From positions 3,267,767 to 3,331,766 of the forward strand of contig NC_057016.1 of the NCBI RefSeq assembly GCF_000002595.2: DNA of 64,000 nt. The letters are read 5' to 3'. A program made the position numbers and the translations under genes. A model generated the notes under the pieces. It was not told the DNA's origin, did no database searches, and worked only from the letters and a program-made list of their open reading frames with translations. This document shows positions 32,901 through 43,509 of this stretch, in pieces. This DNA is from Chlamydomonas reinhardtii (lineage: Eukaryota; Chlorophyta; Chlorophyceae; Chlamydomonadales; Chlamydomonadaceae). The stretch's first letter is position 1, and every line of letters begins with the position of its first letter.

Positions 32901-34490
32901 AGCGGCGGCAGCGCCGATGGCGGCGGCAGCGGCTCCGCAGGCGGACCGCGCTTGTCCTGTCCCCACAGACATGCACAGCACCGCACACACGGCCATCAGC
33001 TAGCGCATTCCAACAGGTGCCTGCTTGACGCGTGGAGTTGCGCTTTGGTCACGCCGACACCCCTTGCCCACGAACTAACCCCTCTGCCTGTCCTGTCCAC
33101 AGACATTAAACGTCTATCAGCTAGTGCATTCCAGTGCACTGGGTTCTGTTTAGTTTGGATATCTACAACCCTCCTCCATTCTCTCCTGCCTCCCCTGCCT
33201 CTCTTGCCCTGCTCCTCTCACCCGCCACGTCCGGTAGCGGTTGTCGAACCTCTCCGCCGGCCACAGCGGCGCAGTCCAGCTGAACGCCACCGGGCCGCCG
33301 GCCTGGGCAGGACCGCCCTGCTGGCCCAGCGCCGCCAGCGCCCGCTGCGCCGGCTGCCGGTACCTGCAGCGTCGCCGGGCGACAGGCGGGGACGGTATTG
33401 TGAATTTGCTTGTGCGAGTGGGATTTGTTCGGCGTGAAAGTACCTGTGACGCCCCTGAAGCAGAAATTTAGCTCGCCACACGCCGCGTGTAGGGCTGTGG
33501 CGCCATTGCCCTGGTGCCGAACCCAGTGTCACCCTGACCCGCACCCTCAGCCGCCCGACCACTCACCGCACCTCCACCTCATCCTCCGTCACCACCGCCG
33601 CCGCGCCGCCGCCGCCGCCGCCGCCACTAGCCGCCGCCGCCGCCGCCTCCGGCAGCTGCTGCTCCCAGGCGCCCAGCCGCACCACCAGGTCGGAGCCCAG
33701 GGCGCGCAGCTCGGACCGCAGCCGCTGCAGCGCCGAGGACAGGGCTGTGGGCAGGGCGGGAGAGGGAGGGGGCGTGAAGGGAGCGGGCGGTAGAGGGCGA
33801 GTACTCCTTCCCTGGCTGCCTAACAAGCCACCTACCTACCGGTGGTCTCCATGAGGGTCCATGTCGAGCTCACCCCTCCCTCCCTCCCTCTCCTTTGACC
33901 TCCCACTCACCCTCCGGCCCGCCCGGCATGTACGCCAGGTGCGACAGCCGCTGTGGATCCAGCACGTAAAGCGGCAGCAGCGCCCGCCCAGACCCGGATC
34001 CGGAGCCGGATCCAGATCCAGTACGACAGGCGGCGGCTGCTGCCGTCAGCCCCGGGTGGTCGTCCAACCGCAGGTCGTTCCGGAACCAGACCAGAACGGG
34101 TCCAGCGGCGCTGTGAGCTAGGGCGGACGCGGGGTCGCGCATGAGCTCCGAAACGTCGCGGCTGCTGGTATGGGTTACGGTGGTTGCGGGGGCGGCGGGG
34201 GATGGGGAGGAGCTGGAGGCCAGGGTTTGGACGGCACGGGAGGCGGTGCGCGGGGCGGGCTGGCACGCCCAGCGCGCCGGGCTGCCTGCGGGGCGTGCGG
34301 CAGCGCTGGGCACTGCGTGCGCGGCCTGGGGCAATGGTGCGGATTGGGCAGGGGCGCGGATTGAACAATGGCACGGATTAGGGGCACGGAATGTGGGGTG
34401 AGGGGGGCACGGGGTGAGGGAGAGCCCTGACCCTGACGGGCGGAAAAGGCGTGTGGTCGGAGGAAGAGTTGGCCCCGCTGTGAAGTACAC
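27457..34490 (-). CDS. Photolyase N-terminal domain fused to alpha/beta hydrolase (815 aa, 15 exons)
   Basis: Matches the plant At4g25290-type fusion. Exons on the minus strand: 33,911-34,490, 33,567-33,744, 33,222-33,363, 32,881-32,956, 32,397-32,604, 32,080-32,183, 31,685-31,743, 31,378-31,567, 30,671-30,884, 30,245-30,375, 29,786-29,894, 29,325-29,417, 28,598-28,715, 27,998-28,088, 27,457-27,611. After a long Ala/Pro-rich transit-like leader comes VLVWFRNDLRLDDHPGL, then LLPLYVLDP and FDNRYRTWR: the Rossmann-like antenna domain of photolyases. The FAD-binding helical domain is missing, so DNA repair is unlikely. The hydrolase half has LLVHGFGAFGDQW (oxyanion region), AGNSIGGF (nucleophile elbow, Ser in GNSIGG), a catalytic Asp candidate in GALDPLND and GHCPHDE with the catalytic His. 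The substrate is unknown; the plant protein is plastid-predicted. Exon 14 ends at a GC donor. Confidence 0.9.
27866..27990. repeat. (CGCTCC)n hexanucleotide array in the last intron
   Basis: About 20 units of CGCTCC lie in the intron between exons 14 and 15 of the photolyase/hydrolase fusion, just downstream (in transcript sense) of its GC donor. It produces Arg-Ser, Pro-Ala and Gly-Ser shadow frames that are not genes. Confidence 0.9.
28421..28570 (+). repeat. Short dispersed element, copy 1
   Basis: Similar over about 140 bp to 49,203-49,340. Shared blocks include GGCGCCGCTCGCCCT, CCCCTCCCATAA and CCTCTGCCTGTGCTCCGC. It lies in an intron of the photolyase/hydrolase gene, antisense to the transcript. 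There is no coding capacity; it could be a MITE or SINE fragment. Confidence 0.6.
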
Positions 34491-35251
34491 TGCGCACGCA
34501 CCTAATAATGCGCATCACAACAATGCGAGCTTTGAATATGCAACGCACCGTTTGCATGGCCTGTGCAAGACGGTGGCCAGCTGCGCGAGCCTGTGCATGC
34601 CCCGCAACACTCGAGCTCGCCAAACGCCCGCCCTGTATCGGCGCCCCCAGCTGCTGCTGCATTTGGGGTGCCACTAACATGGCGACACTGCTACTGTGGG
34701 ATGTTGTGTGCGCGTGTGTGTATTATGATAAAGGTAGTCTTGTAAGCGTTACGTCGCTCGTTTGAGAAGGCTCGCTTTGCCACAAGCAAAGCAACTATCT
34801 CAATTTCTATAGGGTTTTGGGACTGGAGAAAATAACTATCGCTATGATTGCCTCGGGCTTGCGCAAGCAGGGCGCAACCACGGCCTAGACGCCGCTACTC
34901 CTCCATATATGCTATGTTTGGCTTGTGTAATGCTTGTAATGGTTTGCAACATTAGAAAAGCAGGGCTAGTGCAGACCCATGGGCCAAGGAGCTTTTTTGC
35001 AACCTTTGGCTTTAAATTCAGCCTGAATACTTGATGCAATCTCTGCTGTGCCCATCTGTTGGGCCTGAGTCTAGCACGGATGGACGTCGACCGCAATCCA
35101 GTTTTAAACTCTGCCATTTAGAGGCGTTGCAGCCCTGTTTGGTATGAATGCGTCCAATATCTACTTAAGAACTCATACTTACAACTCAAACCTTGGTGTT
35201 ATTGAGCCAGCGACAAGACTCCAGCTGGGCTTCCTCGCAGACGCGCCGAGA
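34491..35251. promoter_or_regulatory. Shared divergent promoter, photolyase-hydrolase / 2OG oxygenase
   Basis: 761 bp between divergent starts, clearly AT-richer from about 34,730 to 35,120 than the rest of the window. The oxygenase could also start at an in-frame ATG at 35,144, which would shorten this region. No named motif is assigned. Confidence 0.4.
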
Positions 35252-35965
35252 ATGAACCCCGACAGCGCTGATGTGCTACCGGTGTTTGATATAGGCTCCG
35301 TGCTTGGCAAGCACCCCGAGTCATACAGCGCGGAAGATTTTGCCCTTTGCAAGGGCGTTGCGGAGTGCCTGCACCAAACTGGGTGTCTCATCGTAAGTTG
35401 TATTGGTAGCGAAAATAGTGCGTGTGGAAAGCGAGCACTTTTTGCGTTGGGAGGGGTTTGGGGTTTGAAAGAGTCCGGACAGGCTATATGACGACTCCCC
35501 CCCCCCCCCCCCCCGACTGCAGGTCCACGACCCGCGAGTGCCTGCCGACATGAACGACCAATTCCTCGACCTGCTGGAGCGCTATTTTGGGCAGGTTTGT
35601 GTCTACGTGCCCGTGTGTGCGGGATGAATGGGCGGGTGGGTGGATGGATGGGAGACTGAGGCGAATAACGCGTAACTAAGGCTGGCAACTAAGGCTGGCA
35701 ACGCCACGGAACACGCACCGGCAGACGTCCCTGCTTCCGTCTTGAGTCTTCCGTATCCGCCTTTCCATTAGACTCATTGCTGCTGGCGCTCATGCCGTCG
35801 AGCATGCTGACCAGTTTTAGGGGCAACAGGGGCAGCACAGCAGTGCACTCTTCACTGATGTATCTCGGCCACCACCCTGGTGTGCGTCCCCCCTCCCCAC
35901 CCCCACTTGCCGCACACAGCCCACAGAGCGCAAGCTGGAAGACTGCCGGCCCAGCCTGGACTACC

Positions 35966-36044
<79 letters not shown>

Positions 36045-39000
36045 TTGTGGGGATACAAAGACAGTTTAAACAAAAAGCGCAGAGGCATGTCGCGTGCGTG
36101 CACACGCAATTGCGAACGCATGTGCTTGTACGCCATGTCCGCACAGGCAAGCAGGACAAGGCGGCTGAATGCCTGATGCACGTAGCTACTGTGGTGCTAG
36201 TGCCCCAGTGAGGGCATGCATCCTACCAGCTCCCTGAAAGTGATTCATGACAACCTGCGCCTTGCACTTGATGAAAGTGGAGTCATGGCGGCCCTTGCCT
36301 TGCACGAACGCATTCACAGGTGGGCGCCACACCGCCGGGAACGGAGGTGCCCCGCTGCGTTGTGGTGAGTGCGGAGTGGGCGCGGCCTGCTGCATTGTTG
36401 TCGGAGTGGAGTGGTGACTGGGGCCCGGCACGCAGGCCTTGGTTCCTGTCCGCTGGGGTCACGCCACTTGCCTCCCCGCGCTCGGCCTCCCCCTCCCACA
36501 CTGCCGACCTCACACGCACGCCCACAGGACGCGGCGCTGCAGGAGCAGCTGAGGCGGCTGCAGGCGGGCAACCAGGCCACCACGCCCACCGGGGCAGGTG
36601 CGGGCCCCCGAGGGCCGGGAATGCTGCGGGTTGCGGGTCGGGTCGGGAGCGCTCATGACATGTCCCGAGTACGACCGGGCTGTGCACTTATGCAGTGTGC
36701 ATGGGAGCGACTTCACACGCCCAGTTGTGATGCTCACGCACACACGCGCGCGTGTCATCACATTCATATGCAACTCCGCAGATGCGAAGTGGCGCTTCAT
36801 GTGGCGGGTGGGGCCGCGCCCCGCACACACGGCCTTCCCTGAGCTTAACGCGGAGCCGGTGGTGCCCAAGGTGCGGCGGCGGTGGGGGCATGGCCCTGGT
36901 GGCACGTGATTGCCGGGAGTACCTTGTTCAGGGGAACTTAACCAGACCAAGCCGAACTAGCGGGCTGGAGGCTCTGAGCAAACATTGGCAGGGTGGAGCC
37001 GAGCCAGCACGTGCACGGGCTCTTTGGTGCACGCACGAAGTTCCAATGTACAACGCGAACGCACCGGTACTCCTTGTTTAGCTCTCGAATGTCGGTCCTT
37101 TTTTGTCGTTGCGTGCTGTCACTGCCGCTGCGCCCGCAGGCCTTTCCCGAGTGGCGCGCGGTGATGGACGGCTGGGGCGCGGCGCTGCTTGGGGCGGCCA
37201 CGGCGGTGGCGGGGCTGGCGGCGGTGGGGCTGGGGCTACAGCCGGCAGCGCTGCAGGTGAGCGGGGGCGGGGCGGTGCAGTGCGAGGAATGCAGGGAGGG
37301 CGAAGCAGGGATGCGACTGTCAAGGACCCGCAGCCACCTAACCACGCGTTAGTAGGCATGCCATGATGCGGTGTAGTCACGTGTCCGCTCCTGACGCCCA
37401 TTCCTTCCAACCCCTTCCCCAACCCGCCGCCCTGCCGCCGCCGCATCCCCCACTACGGTACTGCTGATGCAGGAGCTCATGTGTGGTGGCCCGCACCTGC
37501 TGGCGCCCACGGGGTCGGACCTGGACGTCAACAGCCGCACAGGGGGGGTGCTGGCGGGGTGAGCGGCGGGGTTGGGCAGGTGGATGGATGCTTGGGGACC
37601 AGGGAGGGCAGCAGCAGCAAGTCGCAGTTGCTCAAGGGCTCAGCCCATGGGCTCAGCCCTTGCTGCATCTTCACGTAATACGGGCTTTCCCTACCTGACT
37701 AAACCTACCAACGCCCCTTCCATCACGGCCTTCGTGCGCTCGTCGGCCACCTTTCCCTGGCGCCACAGCTACCACTACGGTGAGCGCCCGTGCTGCCGCC
37801 TCGTTTGCTCGCCTGCCTGCCGCGCTTCCCTGCCTGCCCGCCTCCTGGCAGCCTCAGCTGGCTCCTCCCCCCTTCTTAATGCGCGCTGTGCTGCCGTGTC
37901 CGCTGGCGCCCGTACCGCTGCCAACTTGACACCATCTCACACGCCACGCCTCTCCTCCCACTCTCACCACCACCCCGCCCCCCACCCCGCCCACCCCTGC
38001 CTGCCCCTGTCTTCACCGCCCTGACAGACCTGAACCTGTTGACGGTGCACGGGCGCTCGCGCTTCCCGGGGCTGTACGTGTGGCTGCGGGACGGGCGGCG
38101 GGTGGCGGTGCGCATCCCGGCCGGCTGCCTGCTCATGCAGGTGGGGGTGGGGGGCTGATGGGAGGGCTGATGCAGGTGGGGGCGGAGATACCTGCCGAGA
38201 CAGAGCAGCGCCTCTGGCAGCAGGCAGCAGCGTTGGTGTGGCTGGCAGTCATGCCTGGCGCGCATGTCAGGAAAGCGGCGCTTTTCCACCTTGGCAGGCG
38301 GGGTGACGGGCGACCATACGGCAGTGCTGCAGAGTGTTGATGTCCTCTATTTTGTGTAGAGTGCACCCGGTAATTTGGTTGATTTTTGTCATGACTCACG
38401 CGTGCAATTGCTGTGCTTGTCGTCGGGCCCGGCAGGCGGGCAAACAACTGGAGTGGCTCACGGGCGGCCACATCCGGGCAGGCATGCACGAGGTGAGCAA
38501 GCCCCGCGGCGCCATAAGAACACATGCTCTGCCTTGTTGTGCTTGGCTCAGTCTGGAGCGGCTCCAGGGACTGATTAAGCACATGGCATGTCAACAAAAC
38601 CTTTACCATGTTATGCGGGTGCCTCGGGCTCAAGCCAAAGCATAAAAGCAGCAGCTGCAAAAGCACTCAACCGCCTTTTGTCTGTCTACCGTTACGGGCC
38701 TCGGTTGCGCAGGTGGTGGTGACGGAGGCGACGCTGGCGGCGGCGGACGCGGCGCGCGCGGCCGGCCGCTCCACCTGGCGGGTGTCCTCCACAGTGTTCA
38801 CGCACTGCTGCAGTGACGCGCTACTGCGGCCGCTGGGGCGATTTGGGGAGCAGGCTGCGGCGCAGCAGCAGCCGCAGCAGCAGCAGCCGCAGCAGCAGCA
38901 ACAGCAGGAGGCAGTGGGCGGCGCTGCAGGGGAAGCGGCCGGCTCCTACCCAGCCATGAAGGCTGGCGAGCAGGTGGGAGAGGCGTAGGTGGTGTGGACT

Positions 39001-39468
39001 TGCAGCGGAGCATTGGCATGGCTTTGCGTGCTGCGTGGTTTGCCTCTGGTGCTGGTGGATGCCTCACACGGTTTCCCCAGGTTGCTGGTTATCGGATACC
39101 GGTATGCTGGCCCTTGCACGGGATTCTGCCGCTGCTGGTGTCATTCCCGCGCCCCCGCCTCTCACGCGCTAACACTTGGGCGTCCGATCCCGGCTTTGCA
39201 CGCTCTTGTGACACGTGCACAGGTGCAGCGCGAGCTCGAGGCCATCTGCCTGCGCAAGGTGGGTGCCGACGCCACCAACGTAAGCTGCCCCGGCAGCGGC
39301 GGCAACAGCGGTGCCAACAGCGGCTGCAGCAGCGGGAGTGGCAGCGGCAAGGGCGAGGGGCTGGGTGTGGGCAGCAGCCGCGCTGGCAATGGGGTGAGCA
39401 GCAGTGGCAGCGGCCTGGCGGGGCCGCACACGACCGCGACGGGCGTGGCTGTGGCCGGCAACCGGTGA
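35252..39468 (+). CDS. 2-oxoglutarate/Fe(II)-dependent oxygenase, isopenicillin N synthase-like (451 aa)
   Basis: Non-haem iron oxygenase of unknown substrate. Exons: 35,252-35,392, 35,523-35,594, 35,920-35,967, 36,320-36,364, 36,528-36,597, 36,782-36,870, 37,140-37,256, 37,473-37,558, 37,769-37,779, 38,028-38,140, 38,436-38,492, 38,713-38,973, 39,223-39,468; the total is divisible by three. Iron ligands are His225 and Asp227 in YHYDLN and His282 in GMHEV. The 2-oxoglutarate-binding RxS motif is Arg306-Val-Ser308 in TWRVSST. SRFPGLYVWLRDG and LLMQAGKQLEWLTGG are typical core strands. Exon 9 is an 11-nt microexon carrying His225. The C-terminus has a Gln-rich stretch and a Gly/Ser tail beyond the fold. 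The start at 35,252 was chosen because the fold begins soon after it; 35,144 in frame is possible. Confidence 0.87.
35968..36043 (+). repeat. (GT)n microsatellite forming the 5' end of an intron
   Basis: About 38 uninterrupted GT units begin exactly at the donor after the exon ending at 35,967, so any of many GT dinucleotides could be read as the splice donor. Confidence 0.95.
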
Positions 39469-40659
39469 CGCGGCAGATACCGTACAGCGTAATTATAGTT
39501 GGGAGGGCTTGTCGCTTAACGTATGTTTTGGAGGCTACGCTGTGGCCCTACGCAACGGTGTCAGGTGACAGTATTCATGAGTGTGCCTTGTTCCGGGCCA
39601 AGCATTCTTGGCCACGGTAGGGCATTAAGTACGTAGCGTGGGCGGTGTTACATGTAGTTGCTTCGGTTTCCGTTGTGATGTACCGTGATGTGAGGTTAGG
39701 GACATCAGGGATACTGACATATCAGGGCGACATGTCCATGTCGGGGCACCGTTTACTGCAACTGGGGTTCTCTTGTGGTATGGCTTTTGGAACACCAGTT
39801 ACTGACCTGATTAACAGTGTAACGCTGGTGTGTGAGCGTGCGCTACAATGCGGGTTTGGCCTGGCCGGTTGGAATGCACGTCTCAGGGCGTGCCTGAGCA
39901 TGACTGGCCCGAATGGTGTTTGACGAGATCCTAGCAGCCCATACTGCCTAGCCCATACTACCCTGCCTCGACGCGGCCCAGGGTTTATCTGGGCGCTTCA
40001 TTGCGCTAAGCCAATCAAGTCGTCAAGCACATTGTGGCGTGAGAGCCGCCTCACCCCGGGTAGCGCACGTGCTTCGAGTGCTGTGCGGCAGTGGGGTGTT
40101 TGATGGAACAGGAGCAGAAGTGGTGGAGTGTAGACATGCTACAGCGGCTAGCCCTAGGAGTGCGGCGAACAAGAGCTGCGTTGCGGGGAAACAGGCGGAC
40201 AGTCGGGGCGGTGCGGCCTGACGTGGCCGTGGCGGGGAAGGGAAGGCGAATGGCAGTCATGGGGACGTTACGGCTCGATGAAGCATGGCGTGGAGGTTGT
40301 GTGGTGGCCAGGGGGACAATGCTGTCTCACGTCTCATCTTGTAGACTTGTAGTGTCAGGTATCCGGTGCAACAGTAATCGTTATTTCCTGCATGCCCTCG
40401 CAGCGCTCACCTTGCTTACCTTCAACATTGTAGTTGCTTACCGACTGTCACTCCGTAGGCGCGCAGGCCACACAGGCGGGGGGCGGGTACGCAGGGGGAG
40501 CACCGTTCATCATACTCATCCGCAGGGCTCTCTGAGGGGGTCATATTGGAGCACTGCGACGAGCAATGCGAGCCAGCATACCGACTGGGTTCAGGGACAA
40601 GGGTTTCCTGCATAGCGCCCGCATCAATCAAGCTGAGTCAAGGGAGGCTGGGGCTGCAA
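39469..40659. other. Oxygenase 3' flank and intergenic sequence
   Basis: About 1.2 kb without a convincing gene. TGTAA at 39,818-39,822 is the likely polyadenylation signal of the oxygenase. The reading frames here are short and lack family resemblance. Confidence 0.5.
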
Positions 40660-41369
40660 GGGGGCCCCCGGCCAGGGGGGGGGGGTAGAAAACAAAGTGC
40701 CAGACCCCATGCCCCGAAATCCCCCGGGACCCCCCTTGAGGGGACGACCGACCCCCCGACTGACAAAACCTTGTTGTTCAGGGGTTAAAACCCCTCCATT
40801 TTGTACCAAAGTGGTGTCAATCGACTCCTCTTGGCGAGCACTATCACTCCGTGCCATCAGCGGTCCTGTTCTGAGACTTCCGTCACGGGCGGGATCCTAT
40901 CCATGGAAATCCCCTCGACCCAGACCACCCCGCGCTCAACTCTCTGCCGCGTGACGAATGGACAATGTGCATCGGTAGCTCTGTTAGACATGAACTCATG
41001 CGCACCAGCACTTCAGAGCCCAGCTGTGTCAGTGCGCATGTGTTGAATGTGGAGCGATGTCCCGACATGTCCACGCCCGGACGCGCAACTTAGCCCTCCC
41101 ACGCTTTGTTTGTGCTTATTACGTCATAACGTGCACATATGAGCCTCGTAATGCTGCGTTTGCCCCCTAGTTCTGCTTGTGGGGCGCTTCCCGAAATCCA
41201 CCAGGATGGGCTCCCGAAACCCGACGGACCCCCAGGGACGAGGACCGACCCCCTCACCAGACACCCCCTTAAAGAACTAAAAGTACGTACATAATGCTCT
41301 CCTAAAGCTCTGTAATTTTGAGCATGGGGTAAGAACCTGAGCTTTCTACCCCCCCCCCCCTGCCCCGGG
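40660..41369. repeat. Possible transposon remnant with G-run/C-run inverted ends
   Basis: A G-run followed by TAGAAAAC (40,673-40,696) is the inverted counterpart of GAGCTTTCTA followed by a C-run (41,337-41,361). Two diverged direct blocks, near 40,712-40,770 (CCCGAAATCCCC ... GACCGACCCCC) and 41,190-41,255 (CCCGAAACCC ... GACCGACCCCC), lie within. There is no coding capacity. It could be a non-autonomous DNA element; the family is not recognised. Confidence 0.4.
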
Positions 41370-42510
41370 TGTGTGTGGAGGGGGCCTGGGCTGGGGCACA
41401 CACGCACAGGAGGCAGTGGGGGCAGTGGAGCGTGTGGGCGGCGGTGGGGGAGACGCTGGCGGTGCGGGCCTGCGGTGGCGGCCGGCCGCCGCGCAGGCCC
41501 CACTTGCGTCGCAATGCTAGCTGCGGGCATGCGCAACGGGCGCAGGGGCGGGGGCTGGGATGAGGCGCACTCGCACGGGCGGCGCCGCTGGTGGTGCGGG
41601 ACCTGCGGGTCACGGCATGGCGACGTAATGATGATGGCGTGGCGAGGCAGCCGCATGTGATGGCGCGGCTGTATACAGTTCGATTCACTCGCATCCACTC
41701 GCTTGCTGTCAATTGAAATCGTGTCCGAGAAACGGGAGCGCCCACAGCCGCGGGGGGGAGGGCTGTTTTCGCCTGGCACGCGGGAGGGCCAGGAGCGGGG
41801 GCGAGGCAGCCGCCGCCGCCGCAGCTGCCCGAGCCGCAGCTGCCCGTGCTGCAACTGCTAGGCGACTTGGCAGCGGTGGCAGACCCAGGCGGCAATGGGA
41901 CCAGTGGCGGCGCTGCTGGCGCTGCGGCAAGTGCGTACGGGCTGTGGGGCTGTGTGCGCGGATGTGGGCGCGGGCGCGGGCGTGGGCGCTGTGGGAGATG
42001 GCCGCAGCGCCGGCGGCCTTCGGGACCTGGTGACATGCACGCCTCCCTCCGCCGGGCCGCCCTGCGTCCGCCGACGTACGCTGCTGCTCTGCCGTTACCT
42101 GTCACCGCCCCCTCCCGCGCCTTCCTCCCCCGCCCCTGCGCCCGTTGCTCATGCCCGCAGCTAGCATTGCGACGCAAGTGGGGCCTGCGCGGCGGGCCCG
42201 GCGGCCGGCGGCCGGCCACCACCGCAGGCCCGCACCGCCAGCGTCTCCCCCACCGCCGCCCACACGCCCCACCGCCCTCATCCCCGCACCACCAGCGGCG
42301 CCGCCTGTGCGAGTGCGCCTCATCCCAGCCCCCGCCCCTGCGCCCGTTGCGCATGCCCGCAGCTAGCATTGCGACGCAAGTGGGGCCTGCGCGGCGGCCG
42401 GCCGCCACCGCAGGCCCGCACCGCCAGCGTCTCCCCCACCGCCGCCCACACGCCCCACTGCCCCCACTGCCTCCTGTGCGTGTGTGCCCCAGCCCAGGCC
42501 CCCTCCACAC
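41370..42510. repeat. Large imperfect inverted repeat
   Basis: The left arm, 41,370-41,600, is the reverse complement of 42,284-42,510. A further partial copy in the right-arm orientation lies at about 42,116-42,270, so the right side is duplicated. The landmark GCAATGCTAGCTGCGGGCAT in the left arm reappears inverted in both right-side copies. The roughly 500-bp spacer is GCC/GCA-rich. Long open frames crossing the arms are by-products of the high GC content. Its position in an intergenic block and its arm structure suggest a mobile-element remnant or a duplication-inversion. Confidence 0.75.
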
Positions 42511-43509
42511 ATCGCCTCCCACGACACCAGACGCCTTATGCTGCCCGCCTCGTGGCGGGCCGGCGCGCCTGACGGCGGAGCCGGCCCGAGCGAACAGTGC
42601 GCTCACACGCAGGCATGTGTGCGTGCCCTCACGCAGCTTAAGACCTTGCAGACGGCGCCCTCGCATATTTCTGACTGAGCTGACTGCGACAGCGACTGGT
42701 ATCGTGCCACAGTCGCAGCGAGCTGGAAAGGTCACCTCGCTTGCCATGGTGGAATCAGCGAAAACGCGGTTGTTTCAAGCTCTGGGGAATCCGAATACTC
42801 TCAGCTTACATACGTGATGCTTCTGGGGAAGCGATTTGCGAATTCCAGTTGCGACTTGCAGATGGCGCAAGTTCAATTACGCGACGAGCGCGCGCGGGTG
42901 CTTGCTATGCTTCTACAAGGCTTGCAGGAGCTTCAGAATGTTGAAGGTAAACTGTTGGCGCGCTCGCTGCTTGCTTGCTGGTCAACGCAAGGGGAGCCGT
43001 ACCAGATGGAAGCCGGGGGCGAAGACCCCCTTGCGGGACTGGGCAACGCGGGGGCTTCACAATCAACACACAGACAGACCATTATGCAGCATTACTGTAT
43101 ACTGTACTAAAAATAATGCTGCGTGATAACGGGCAGGCTCTAATTGGGGCATTGGCTTCCAATCCTGTAAAAAAGAAACCGAAGTGACAACTTTTAGTTC
43201 TTCACCCATTTTACACGCTGCATCGCCGCTCTGCTTACATGAACATGTATGTATCTGTACACTGAACACATAGAATCATGTTGCAAGGCCAAAGCCCCGC
43301 GGACACAGAAGTCGCTGTCATCGCCAGGCAGAGCTGAGGGAATTCACGGGGTGCGTCAAGGCCACTCACGAGGCTGACCCCATATATAAGGGCGTCATAA
43401 TGAGCCCTGCTACTGTATAGTCATACAAGCACGCCGAGCCCATCACAAACCCTACTCGGACTTGCTCCGCACCAGCTTCTCCGCACTGCTTCGACACCAA
43501 CCTTGCAGA
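42511..43509. other. Intergenic with a possible small ORF and the GNAT promoter
   Basis: A 98-codon frame at 42,814-43,110 contains a short Leu/Glu-rich amphipathic stretch (RARVLAMLLQGLQELQNVEG) but has no recognised family, exon partner or codon support, so it is left uncalled. The 3' end of the block holds the promoter of the acetyltransferase gene. Confidence 0.35.
43383..43390 (+). promoter_or_regulatory. TATA box of the GNAT gene
   Basis: TATATAAG lies 120 bp upstream of the ATG at 43,510 in otherwise GC-rich sequence, at a distance that would give a 5' UTR of about 90 nt. Confidence 0.55.

Noticed and set aside
37572-37768. Longer exon reaching back from 37,779 (frame with FVRSSATFPWRHSYHY)
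   Set aside because: No acceptor at a reasonable intron length gives the right phase with family-like sequence, while the 11-nt exon restores the G-Y-H-Y-D-L-N motif exactly.
41302-42747. 481-codon minus-strand open frame, plus a 323-codon plus-strand frame
   Set aside because: Both run across the arms of the inverted repeat, are dominated by Arg/Pro/Gly/Ala from GC-rich DNA and match no family.
42814-43110. 98-codon open frame as a small gene
   Set aside because: No family resemblance, promoter or splice partner; length is within chance expectation for this composition.
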